The position numbers and the translations under genes are program-made. DNA of 52,515 nt, from the NCBI GenBank assembly GCA_018399135.1, contig JAGYPB010000015.1:1-52515 (forward strand), given 5' to 3'. The notes under the pieces were generated by a model that worked only from the letters and a program-made list of their open reading frames with translations, did not search any database and was not told the DNA's origin. This DNA comes from Deltaproteobacteria bacterium. GTDB taxonomy: Bacteria > Desulfobacterota > Desulfuromonadia > Desulfuromonadales > Geopsychrobacteraceae. This document shows positions 45,892 through 52,515 of this stretch, in pieces; the stretch's first letter is position 1; every line of letters starts with the position of its first letter.

Positions 45892-46143
45892 ATGTGTCTG
45901 GCTATACCATCAAAAATTGTCAGTATTGATCGCGATACCTGCATGGGGGAGATTGATACCATGGGGGTTACGCGTGAAGCGAATTTTTCTCTGATTGACG
46001 AAGAAATTACTGTCGGTGACTGGGTTCTGGTGCATGTTGGACTGGCCATCAGCCGCATTGATGCCGACGAGGCACAAAAAACCCTTGATGTGTATCAGGA
46101 GATTCTTCAGCTTCAGGACGGAGCGCTGAATGAAGGCGGCTGA
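45892..46143 (+). CDS. hypC: Hydrogenase assembly chaperone HypC
   Basis: 83 residues. It begins MCLAIPSKIVSID with the essential Cys2, which carries the Fe(CN)2CO unit together with HypD, and has the OB-like segment GDWVLVHVGLAISRIDADEA. The start at 45892 is set by the Met-Cys-Leu-Ala N-terminus; an in-frame upstream ATG at 45871 would hide Cys2 and is rejected. It overlaps hypD by 14 bases. Confidence 0.95.
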   Translation: MCLAIPSKIVSIDRDTCMGEIDTMGVTREANFSLIDEEITVGDWVLVHVGLAISRIDADEAQKTLDVYQEILQLQDGALNEGG

Positions 46144-47248
46144 CACCCTGCTGCAGATGGTACGCAGCACTGACGCCATCCGGGCTTTTGCCAAACGTAT
46201 TGAGATTGATGCCGCACAACTCAAAAAACCCTTGCGAGTCATGGAAGTCTGTGGCGGCCATACCCATGCCATCCTTCAGTACGGGCTGGATCAGTTACTG
46301 CCTCAGTCCGTCAAATTGATTCATGGCCCTGGCTGCCCGGTCTGTGTTTTGCCACAACACCGCATCGATGCCGCCATCAATCTGGCTTGGCGGCCCAACA
46401 CCATTCTGGTGACGTTAGGGGACATGATCCGGGTGCCGGGAAGTCAGGGAATATCCCTTCAACAGACACGCGCTGCCGGTGCCGATGTTCGCTATGTCTA
46501 TTCCCCTCTGGATTGCCTCGCCATTGCCGCTGACAATCCGGATAAGAACATCATCTATGTTGCTATCGGCTTTGAAACCACCACTCCCATGACCGCCCTG
46601 TTACTGGAGCAAACACAGAGCAAGCAGCTCAACAATCTCTTTTTCCACTGCAATCACGTGCTGGTACCTCAGGCAATGGAACGGATTCTGGCCGCCGGAG
46701 GCGCCGTCGATGCTTTTATCGCACCGGGACATGTCAGCGTCATGGCGGGCGCAAAGCAGTATCAACACCTGGCGGAAAAATATCGCACGCCGGTGGTGAT
46801 CTCCGGCTTTGAGCCGGTTGATCTGCTCGATGCTGTTCTACGGATTATTAATCAGGTCAACAGTGGTGTCGCTGAAGTGGATAACGCCTACAGCCGCTTT
46901 GTCAAAACAGCCGGCAATCATAAAGCGCAGCAACTGGTCGCAACGTACTTCGAACCCCACGATGATTTCCTCTGGCGCGGCATCGGCAGGATTCCCGGCT
47001 CGGCTCTCAAGCTGCGCAGCACGTTTGGCGACCGTGATGCCGAGGTGCAATTCCCTGAATCCTGCCCCGCACCAACGGAAGAAAAACCCGGCAATTGCTT
47101 GTGTGGTCTAATTCTGATGGGGCTGGCGCAACCAACTGACTGCCCCCTGTTTGCCGATGGCTGTACCCCACAGAACCCGCAAGGGAGCTGCATGGTCAGT
47201 AACGAAGGGGCATGCGCCGCTTATTACAAATACCGGAGAGAATCATGA
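46130..47248 (+). CDS. hypD: Hydrogenase formation protein HypD
   Basis: 372 residues, iron-sulfur scaffold for Fe(CN)2CO assembly. MEVCGGHTHAILQYGL, GPGCPVCVLPQH, VAIGFETTTPMTALL and the C-terminal cysteine set of the [4Fe-4S] cluster (CLCGLILMG, DCPLFADGCTPQNPQGSCMVSNEGACAAYY) are complete. It overlaps hypC at its start and hypE at its end (ATGA). Confidence 0.96.
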   Translation: MKAADTLLQMVRSTDAIRAFAKRIEIDAAQLKKPLRVMEVCGGHTHAILQYGLDQLLPQSVKLIHGPGCPVCVLPQHRIDAAINLAWRPNTILVTLGDMIRVPGSQGISLQQTRAAGADVRYVYSPLDCLAIAADNPDKNIIYVAIGFETTTPMTALLLEQTQSKQLNNLFFHCNHVLVPQAMERILAAGGAVDAFIAPGHVSVMAGAKQYQHLAEKYRTPVVISGFEPVDLLDAVLRIINQVNSGVAEVDNAYSRFVKTAGNHKAQQLVATYFEPHDDFLWRGIGRIPGSALKLRSTFGDRDAEVQFPESCPAPTEEKPGNCLCGLILMGLAQPTDCPLFADGCTPQNPQGSCMVSNEGACAAYYKYRRES

Positions 47249-48237
47249 CAGACACCATTCAATTGGCACACGGCTCCGGGGGGCTGGAAAACCAGCAGCT
47301 GATTCATGATCTGTTCTTTACCGCTTTTGATAATCCGGTGCTGGCCGCCGGTGAAGATGCTGCGCTGATTGAGGGTGGCAGGTTGGCCGTCAGTACCGAC
47401 AGCTTTACCGTCAGCCCGCTGTTTTTCCCTGGTGGCGACATCGGCACACTGGCAGTTGCCGGAACCCTCAATGATGTCGCCATGCGCGGAGCCCGTCCGC
47501 AGCACATAACTGTCGCCTTCATTATTGAAGAGGGCGTAAAAATGAACATGCTGATCCGTATTATCAATAGCATGAGGGAAGAATTGGCCGTCAGTGGCGC
47601 TCAGGTTATCGCCGGAGATACCAAGGTCGTCCCTCGCGGGGTCATCGATCAGCTGATGATTAACACCACCGGTTTCGGCACCATTGTCAGCGATTGTAAT
47701 ACCCGACGCATCGCTGCCGGGGATCATTTGATTATTTCCGGCGACATCGCTCGCCACGGCGCCTGTATCTTTGCCGCCCGCGAGGAGATTGCCATCAAGG
47801 GTTTGACCTCCGATTGCTGCACCCTGTGGCCGGCCATCGCGCCGTTGCTGGAAGCAGGGTTGGATGTCCACGCCATGCGTGACGCCACCCGCGGTGGTAT
47901 CAGCGCCGTCTTTAACGAATGGGCGCAGCAGACCGGGCTTAACTTCAACCTGCACGAGGATAATATCCCGGTCAGCTCCGAGGTACGCGGTTTTGCCGAG
48001 ATATTGGGGATCGACCCCTATATTCTCGCTTGTGAAGGGGTGTTTGTTATGGCTGTTGCAGCGCAGGACAGCGCGGCCGTTATTAACCTGCTGCACCGCC
48101 ATGGCCATCCCCGGGCAGCACTGGTCGGCGCAGTGGAAACGACGCAAGGCACAGCAACTGTCCTGCTCCATTCCGCCTACGGCACCAAACGCCGATTGGA
48201 ATATCCCTCCGGAGAAATCCTGCCGAGGATCTGCTGA
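47245..48237 (+). CDS. hypE: Hydrogenase expression/formation protein HypE
   Basis: 330 residues. A PurM-like ATPase that dehydrates the HypF-derived thiocarboxamide to thiocyanate on its C-terminal cysteine; the chain ends in PRIC as required. LAHGSGG, DSFTVSPLFFPGGDIG, GAQVIAGDTKVV and MRDATRGGISAVFNEW are conserved. The ATG at 47245 overlaps hypD's stop and has a GGAGAG site; the frame upstream is overlap only. Confidence 0.96.
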   Translation: MTDTIQLAHGSGGLENQQLIHDLFFTAFDNPVLAAGEDAALIEGGRLAVSTDSFTVSPLFFPGGDIGTLAVAGTLNDVAMRGARPQHITVAFIIEEGVKMNMLIRIINSMREELAVSGAQVIAGDTKVVPRGVIDQLMINTTGFGTIVSDCNTRRIAAGDHLIISGDIARHGACIFAAREEIAIKGLTSDCCTLWPAIAPLLEAGLDVHAMRDATRGGISAVFNEWAQQTGLNFNLHEDNIPVSSEVRGFAEILGIDPYILACEGVFVMAVAAQDSAAVINLLHRHGHPRAALVGAVETTQGTATVLLHSAYGTKRRLEYPSGEILPRIC

Positions 48238-48581
48238 TGCATGAATTTTCGATTGTTTCCTCTTTGCTTGATCTGGTTGAAGCGGATGTGCGTAAACACG
48301 AGGCCAAAGCGGCCACCAGGATCGTTGTGCGCATTGGCGAGATGTCCGGAGTGGTTGCCGAACTGCTGACAGAGGCTTTCCACGTCTGCAAGCGCGGCAC
48401 CCTTGCCGAGCAGGCGGAACTGGTGGTTGAAAAACAGGAGGTGTTGATCAGTTGCGGTTGCGGTTACAAGGGGCCGATCAAAGACCGTCGCTTCATCTGC
48501 CCGGTATGTGGTACAGCGGATGTCGAGGCCACCGCCGGTGAAGAGATGATCCTCCAACAGTTGGAGATGGAGGTTGAATAG
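48237..48581 (+). CDS. hypA: Hydrogenase nickel-incorporation protein HypA
   Basis: 114 residues. MHE at the N-terminus provides the nickel-binding His2; the zinc site uses CGCGYKG and CPVCGTAD, although the first pair is C-G-C and not CxxC. It overlaps hypE by one base (TGATG) and ends the hydrogenase/hyp run. It delivers nickel together with HypB. Confidence 0.94.
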   Translation: MHEFSIVSSLLDLVEADVRKHEAKAATRIVVRIGEMSGVVAELLTEAFHVCKRGTLAEQAELVVEKQEVLISCGCGYKGPIKDRRFICPVCGTADVEATAGEEMILQQLEMEVE

Positions 48582-48611
48582 GCCGACACGTTTTAGAGCT
48601 GTGTCTTGATA

Positions 48612-48640
48612 CCCCCAAGTGGGGGTTTGTCAATTTTTGC
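48612..48640 (+). terminator. Possible terminator after hypA
   Basis: A short hairpin CCCCC-AAGT-GGGGG is followed by TTTGTCAATTTTT. The stem is short and the T-run interrupted, so termination is plausible but weak. The remainder of the 48582-48781 gap shows no convincing gene. Confidence 0.45.
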
Positions 48641-48781
48641 TGTCGTTGACCCTCTTTCCCATTGTGACACAGCGGGCAGGGCCGCAACCCCGCGGTCTTG
48701 ATGTTGACATCGATATTAAACAGTTGGGCAGCGCATGCGTCGGCGCTACAGAACCGGCAGTTCGCGATCTTGGTATTGATC

Positions 48782-49546
48782 TTAAAAACCAGGCATTTGT
48801 GTCGCCGGTGACAACTGTTCTACCCCCTCAGGTACCGCAAACACAAACTCACTGTCAGCAGGATCGAGGTTCCAGCGCACATCAATAAAAGTAATCCGGG
48901 TCAGGTTGTCCTGCGGGTCGGTCACCTGGGTTGCCACCAGGGGAAAGACCTGGGGTTTACCCCCCTGCGAAGAAGCCTGAACCGCCTGATGATTGACAAT
49001 AACTTCGATCTGCTTGAAAAACTGCGATGGGCGCTTAGGTGTCAGCAATAAACGATAATGCCCCGCTTCGTCACGGCGGCCATTGCCCCAATCGATATCA
49101 AAATTCTGCGCCAGATTTCCCAGTCCAGTGAAAAAAGCCGCTGGATTGTCACCATATTCGGCCTCAACCTGACCGACTTCGCTGACAATCACCTGACGGT
49201 TTTCCAGTACATACACCCACAGGGTTGAACCATCGGATAAAATCTGCTGCTCATTAGGCAACTGATAATCCCAGCGGAACATGGGCATGGCTGAACGGGT
49301 GCGCGATTCCGGCGGAAACTTGAACCATACTTTGCCCTCGCCACGCTGCATCCGGTCAATCGCCACCACCGTCGACAGTTGCACAAAATCTGCCGCAAAG
49401 TCACGAACCTGCTGCGACTCCGGCGTTGTTGCACGAAACGGAGTCTCCAGAGCCTCGATAACACTGGTTAATTCTTCATCCACTGCTGCACTTGCCGAAC
49501 CGGTGAACAGTACCAGCCATGACAGCAAAAAAACACACCACTTCAT
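48782..49546 (-). CDS. lolA: LolA-like outer-membrane lipoprotein carrier
   Basis: 254 residues with a signal peptide (about 1-20, ending GSASA). DFAADFVQLSTVVAIDRMQRGEGKVWFKFPPESRTRS and FRWDYQLPNEQQILSDGSTLWVYV match LolA strands, and RITFIDVRWN, then DSEFVFAVPEGVE, the C-terminal half. It should shuttle lipoproteins across the periplasm from LolCDE to the outer membrane. It is about 50 residues longer than E. coli LolA, mainly in the middle. It is convergent with hypA. Confidence 0.87.
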   Translation of the reverse strand: MKWCVFLLSWLVLFTGSASAAVDEELTSVIEALETPFRATTPESQQVRDFAADFVQLSTVVAIDRMQRGEGKVWFKFPPESRTRSAMPMFRWDYQLPNEQQILSDGSTLWVYVLENRQVIVSEVGQVEAEYGDNPAAFFTGLGNLAQNFDIDWGNGRRDEAGHYRLLLTPKRPSQFFKQIEVIVNHQAVQASSQGGKPQVFPLVATQVTDPQDNLTRITFIDVRWNLDPADSEFVFAVPEGVEQLSPATQMPGF

Positions 49547-49629
49547 TTGTTAGGCTCCTTATCGCTTCGTGTTCAGACACAATAACATTTTATTATCATA
49601 CCTGTGTACGAGTCCCGGAATTGTTTTCA

Positions 49630-50211
49630 TCAGACAGGGGAGGGCGGGGGATTATCAGCGTCGTACAGACTGATAAAAATTCCACCTCTGGCATCGCAAC
49701 CTTCACGTGTAGCGGCAACCAGTGTCATTGGTAATGCGTACACAATAACATTGGACTTGTCCTCGTCATGGCAGGGAAAATCCATATACAGGGCAGGGAG
49801 GCCCGGCAAGCCTCCTCGTCCACACAGTGACTCCAGCGCGCCGAGAAAAGCTGAAGCAACGATATTACCTGCTTCTTTTAACGCCGATCGGGCAACTTCA
49901 TTAAAAACCGGCATAGTCGCGGGCTCCCCCACAAGAATGGTGGCAAGTTGCTGTGCTGATCTGGTGTCGAGATTCAGGGCAAATGTGCCGGAGAATCTGC
50001 CGGACAAGCTTAAGCTAACCTCGACACCATCACAGCGCAATTGGTGCTGATAAATGCGAGCCGCCGCCGATGAGTGGATAAACTCCTGGCCTTCGAGTGC
50101 CAGTGATCCCTGTGGTAGCATCCGTGCGAAGGTTTCCAGCGAAGAACGCACGCCTGCTTCGATCAGATAACTGTCCATGGTTATTTCATTTGCCCCGCCG
50201 GCAATCATCAT
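49630..50211 (-). CDS. CheC/CheX-like CheY-P phosphatase
   Basis: 193 residues. The catalytic motif S-x3-E-x2-N appears once as SALKEAGNIVASAFLGALE; CheC usually has two such copies, so this resembles CheX or a degenerate CheC. It would dephosphorylate CheY-P. The first codons overlap the end of cheA (ATGA, with two adjacent ATGs at 50211 and 50208), so it is translated with cheA. Confidence 0.82.
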   Translation of the reverse strand: MMIAGGANEITMDSYLIEAGVRSSLETFARMLPQGSLALEGQEFIHSSAAARIYQHQLRCDGVEVSLSLSGRFSGTFALNLDTRSAQQLATILVGEPATMPVFNEVARSALKEAGNIVASAFLGALESLCGRGGLPGLPALYMDFPCHDEDKSNVIVYALPMTLVAATREGCDARGGIFISLYDADNPPPSPV

Positions 50212-52070
50212 ACCCCTTTTTTGCGGCGCTCGAGTAATGATTGTAGGTCCAAAAGAAACACCACCCGGCCATCACCGAGGATAGTTCCGCCGGCACAACC
50301 GGAAACCTGATCAAAAGGGGGGGCCAGGCGCTGAACAAAAACTTCCTGCTGACCGATCAAACGATCGACAACCAGACCAACACGCCGCCCCATCACTTCA
50401 GACACCACCAGGGGAATCGATTCTTTTTTGGGGCCCTTGGTTTGGTTGAGCATTTTTCGCAGTGAGAGAAGAGGGATAAAAACATCCTGGAAATGAACCA
50501 TCAGTTGTTTGCCGCTGCTGTGGATTTCCTCAGGATTAACTTCAATGGCTTGAATAACGCGGGTGATGGGGATCGCCAGGCGCGCACCGGCCGATTCAAT
50601 CAACAAGACACGGATAATCGCCAGCGATAGTGGCAATTTCAGCGTGATGCTGGTGCCCTGTCCCGGAGTTGAATCGATCAAAACCAATCCGCCAATCCCC
50701 TCAATAGCAGTTTTAACGACATCCATACCGACTCCACGACCGGAAATACCGGTAACCCTGTCTGCGGTTGAAAACCCGGGTTGGCAGATCAACTGATAGA
50801 GATCGTAATCCCGCACTGTTTTTGCCAGGGCACTGCTCAGGAGTCCTCGCTCCAGGGCGATACGACGAATGATCTGCGGCTCAATACCACCGCCATCATC
50901 CATCACTTGCACCAGAACCTGATCGCGATCACGCCAGGCCTTAAGGCTGATAACTCCTTCTGCCCTATCCCTGAAGCCGTGATCAACGGCATTGCGTACC
51001 ATGTGGGTCAAAGGATCAACAAGTTCTTCAACAATAGCGCGATCTATCTCAATATCGGCACCATCGGTCTGTAGCTCAATCTTTTTGGAATTGCTGCGTG
51101 CCAGATCGTGGACGATGCGCGACAACCGGGAAAACAGTGCCCGTAACGACACCATCCGCACCTGTAATACCTGGTGATGTAGATTCTTGACCAGGCGCGA
51201 CAACTGACCGACTCCATCGTCAAGGTCTTTTAAGTCTCGCTCTTTAAGGGCGTTCTGCAACTGATAGCGGGTAGTAATCAATTCGCCGGTCAGGTTAATC
51301 AAATGATCAAGTCGCTCGGTACTGACACGCACGCTGGCGCTCTTCTGTGGCCGTTCACCCAGGCCTGGGCTGTTCGCCGGTTTGGGAAATGAAATTTCCT
51401 CGACCTCACTATACTGTGATAGCTGCTCATGGATTGCCTGCATTGCCAGCCGGGGACGTAACTGTACCAACAGTCGCCCGTCGACCTTGTCCGTGAGAAT
51501 CTGTTCGAGTGTCGGCCAGGATTTCAGTACAACGCCAAAATCGCCGCATCTTTTCAGCAGAACCATCAATCGTGGCGCCGTTACCGGTACCGTATCGGCG
51601 AGGACAATCTGCACCAATACCGGCTCTGCAGCATCCGCCTGACAACTTTCTTCTTCCGGCAGATTGTTGTTCTGTTCCTGGCTGACAGATCGTTCCGTAT
51701 GCAACCTGGTGTTCAACGCCTGAAGATAAGACTCTACACTGCGTTCCGGACGTTCCTGACTGATATCATCGTGCAGCGCCTCCAGCAGGTCGACCCCAGC
51801 CAGCATCTGATCAATTTCGGTTGCGCAGATAGAACCCCGCTTGCGACACAAATCCAGGTCATCTTCAAGACGATGCGCCAATCGGGCTGTTTCTTCATAT
51901 TCCATGGTCGCAGCCATCCCCTTAATGGAGTGGGCTTCGCGAAACAGAGCATCGATTTCCTGACGGCTGTCCGGGTTACTGTCAAGACGCAGTAATATGT
52001 CGGACATGGCCTGAAAATGCTCCGCCGCTTCGACCAGGTACATGGCGCGATATTTTTCTCTATCCATCAT
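50208..52070 (-). CDS. cheA: Chemotaxis histidine kinase CheA
   Basis: 620 residues. P1 Hpt domain with phosphoacceptor His47 (REAHSIKGMAATM), a P2-like segment (about 145-235), P3 dimerisation (RLDHLINLTGELITTRYQ), P4 ATPase (HMVRNAVDHGF, DDGGGIEP, GRGVGMDVVK) and C-terminal CheW-like P5. All functional motifs look intact. It would take input from a receptor via CheW and phosphorylate the CheY encoded 28 bases upstream. No receptor or separate cheW is visible in the window; they may lie beyond the right edge. Confidence 0.95.
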   Translation of the reverse strand: MMDREKYRAMYLVEAAEHFQAMSDILLRLDSNPDSRQEIDALFREAHSIKGMAATMEYEETARLAHRLEDDLDLCRKRGSICATEIDQMLAGVDLLEALHDDISQERPERSVESYLQALNTRLHTERSVSQEQNNNLPEEESCQADAAEPVLVQIVLADTVPVTAPRLMVLLKRCGDFGVVLKSWPTLEQILTDKVDGRLLVQLRPRLAMQAIHEQLSQYSEVEEISFPKPANSPGLGERPQKSASVRVSTERLDHLINLTGELITTRYQLQNALKERDLKDLDDGVGQLSRLVKNLHHQVLQVRMVSLRALFSRLSRIVHDLARSNSKKIELQTDGADIEIDRAIVEELVDPLTHMVRNAVDHGFRDRAEGVISLKAWRDRDQVLVQVMDDGGGIEPQIIRRIALERGLLSSALAKTVRDYDLYQLICQPGFSTADRVTGISGRGVGMDVVKTAIEGIGGLVLIDSTPGQGTSITLKLPLSLAIIRVLLIESAGARLAIPITRVIQAIEVNPEEIHSSGKQLMVHFQDVFIPLLSLRKMLNQTKGPKKESIPLVVSEVMGRRVGLVVDRLIGQQEVFVQRLAPPFDQVSGCAGGTILGDGRVVFLLDLQSLLERRKKGV

Positions 52071-52097
52071 TTTATCCAGTGCTTTTAATCAATCCGT

Positions 52098-52463
52098 TCA
52101 ACTTGCTATAACCCGTTCGGCTACCTCAAGAACCTGCTCACTCTGAAACGGCTTGACGATAAAATCCCGGGCTCCTGCGCTGATAGCATCAAGGATCAGA
52201 TGCTTCTGCCCCAATGCGCTGCAGACGACGACCCGGGCCTCCGGTTCCGACTGCAGGATTTTTTTCAACGCATCGATCCCTCCCAGGACAGGCATCACGA
52301 TATCCATGGTGACCAGATCCGGACGCTGCTGTTCATACATAACCACTGCCTGTTCACCATTCTCAGCTTCACCAACAAGCTCCCACCCCGCCTGGGTAAA
52401 AATATCGGTCAGCATATTGCGCATAAAAAGCGCGTCATCAACAACCAGAACTCGTCCGGGCAT
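52098..52463 (-). CDS. cheY: CheY-type response regulator
   Basis: A 121-residue single receiver domain. Acidic pocket Asp9-Asp10, phosphoacceptor Asp54 (VTMDIVMP), Ser82 and Lys104 (FIVKPF) are all present. No output domain. It is the first gene of the cheY-cheA-cheC-like operon on this strand, with a GAGGAG site upstream of ATG 52463. Output may be the flagellar motor or type IV pili; the window does not tell. Confidence 0.95.
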   Translation of the reverse strand: MPGRVLVVDDALFMRNMLTDIFTQAGWELVGEAENGEQAVVMYEQQRPDLVTMDIVMPVLGGIDALKKILQSEPEARVVVCSALGQKHLILDAISAGARDFIVKPFQSEQVLEVAERVIAS

Positions 52464-52515
52464 ATTGGTCTCCTCAGGTTATACAGGCTGTTTCTATCGC
52501 CGCCACCACATAAGT

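Noticed and set aside
48590-48782. Minus-strand frame with four Cys near its start (CRFCSADAC, CPLCHN), suggesting a small zinc protein
   Set aside because: No ATG, GTG or TTG start with ribosome site before the cysteines, and the frame runs on antisense through hypA.
48619-48888. Plus-strand 89-codon frame after hypA
   Set aside because: Overlaps the 3' end of lolA on the other strand and has no protein-like features or ribosome site.

Overview
The window reads as chromosome of a Gram-negative, probably anaerobic or microaerophilic Desulfuromonadales-like deltaproteobacterium. The evidence is indirect: a membrane-bound [NiFe] hydrogenase with a complete hyp set and NikR, a Tat-dependent small subunit, a monohaem c-type lipoprotein, a porin, LolA, and a fused ornithine-lipid synthase. 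No rRNA, tRNA, CRISPR array or integrase was seen, so the placement is an inference.

Layout. (1) 1-5.1 kb: the end of a phosphonate-type ABC transporter (two PhnE permeases), followed in tightly coupled order by a HAD phosphatase, an inositol-monophosphatase-family enzyme, a TIM-barrel protein resembling a glycoside hydrolase, and DgkA. (2) 5.1-10.2 kb: a disturbed stretch. It holds a GC-rich, multiply frameshifted second phnD-phnC-phnE set, a frameshifted porin and a frameshifted small lipoprotein-like gene. (3) 10.3-14.6 kb: a PIN-PhoH ATPase with an FRG-domain protein on the minus strand, and a divergent EAL-CBS-GGDEF protein. (4) 14.8-19.3 kb: three overlapping genes, an unrecognised protein of about 807 residues, a divergent phosphatidylserine-decarboxylase-like protein and an Lgt-like membrane protein. 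(5) 19.4-27.1 kb: 2-aminoethylphosphonate (AEP) use. A binding protein, an ATPase and a fused double permease face a minus-strand operon of a SAP-domain small protein, a DksA-like protein, an unknown protein, PhnW and PhnX. (6) 27.5-29.3 kb: a bifunctional OlsF-type ornithine-lipid synthase. (7) 29.3-32.1 kb: small proteins, a LysR regulator, WrbA and NikR. (8) 32.3-38.2 kb: a sucrose cluster sps-spp-fructokinase-amylosucrase with sps broken. (9) 38.2-48.6 kb: a hydrogenase structural operon plus hypFBCDEA. (10) 48.8-52.5 kb, minus strand: LolA, a CheC-like phosphatase, CheA and CheY.

Theme. The first 29 kb are dominated by phosphorus acquisition and membrane-lipid chemistry. Imported AEP would be transaminated by PhnW and cleaved by PhnX to acetaldehyde and phosphate. 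The phn-type transporter with two soluble phosphatases may import a phosphate ester or phosphonate. OlsF makes phosphorus-free lipids. The Psd/Lgt/unknown cassette is the best candidate here for an undescribed lipid-modifying system. From 31 to 48 kb the theme is nickel and hydrogen, with NikR a plausible regulator.

Caution. The broken genes at 5.8-10.2 kb and 33.6-33.9 kb keep good protein similarity in alternating frames and carry mostly single-base shifts. This could be recent decay, but sequencing or assembly error is equally consistent. The GC-rich phnDCE block could be a transferred segment or a chimera.
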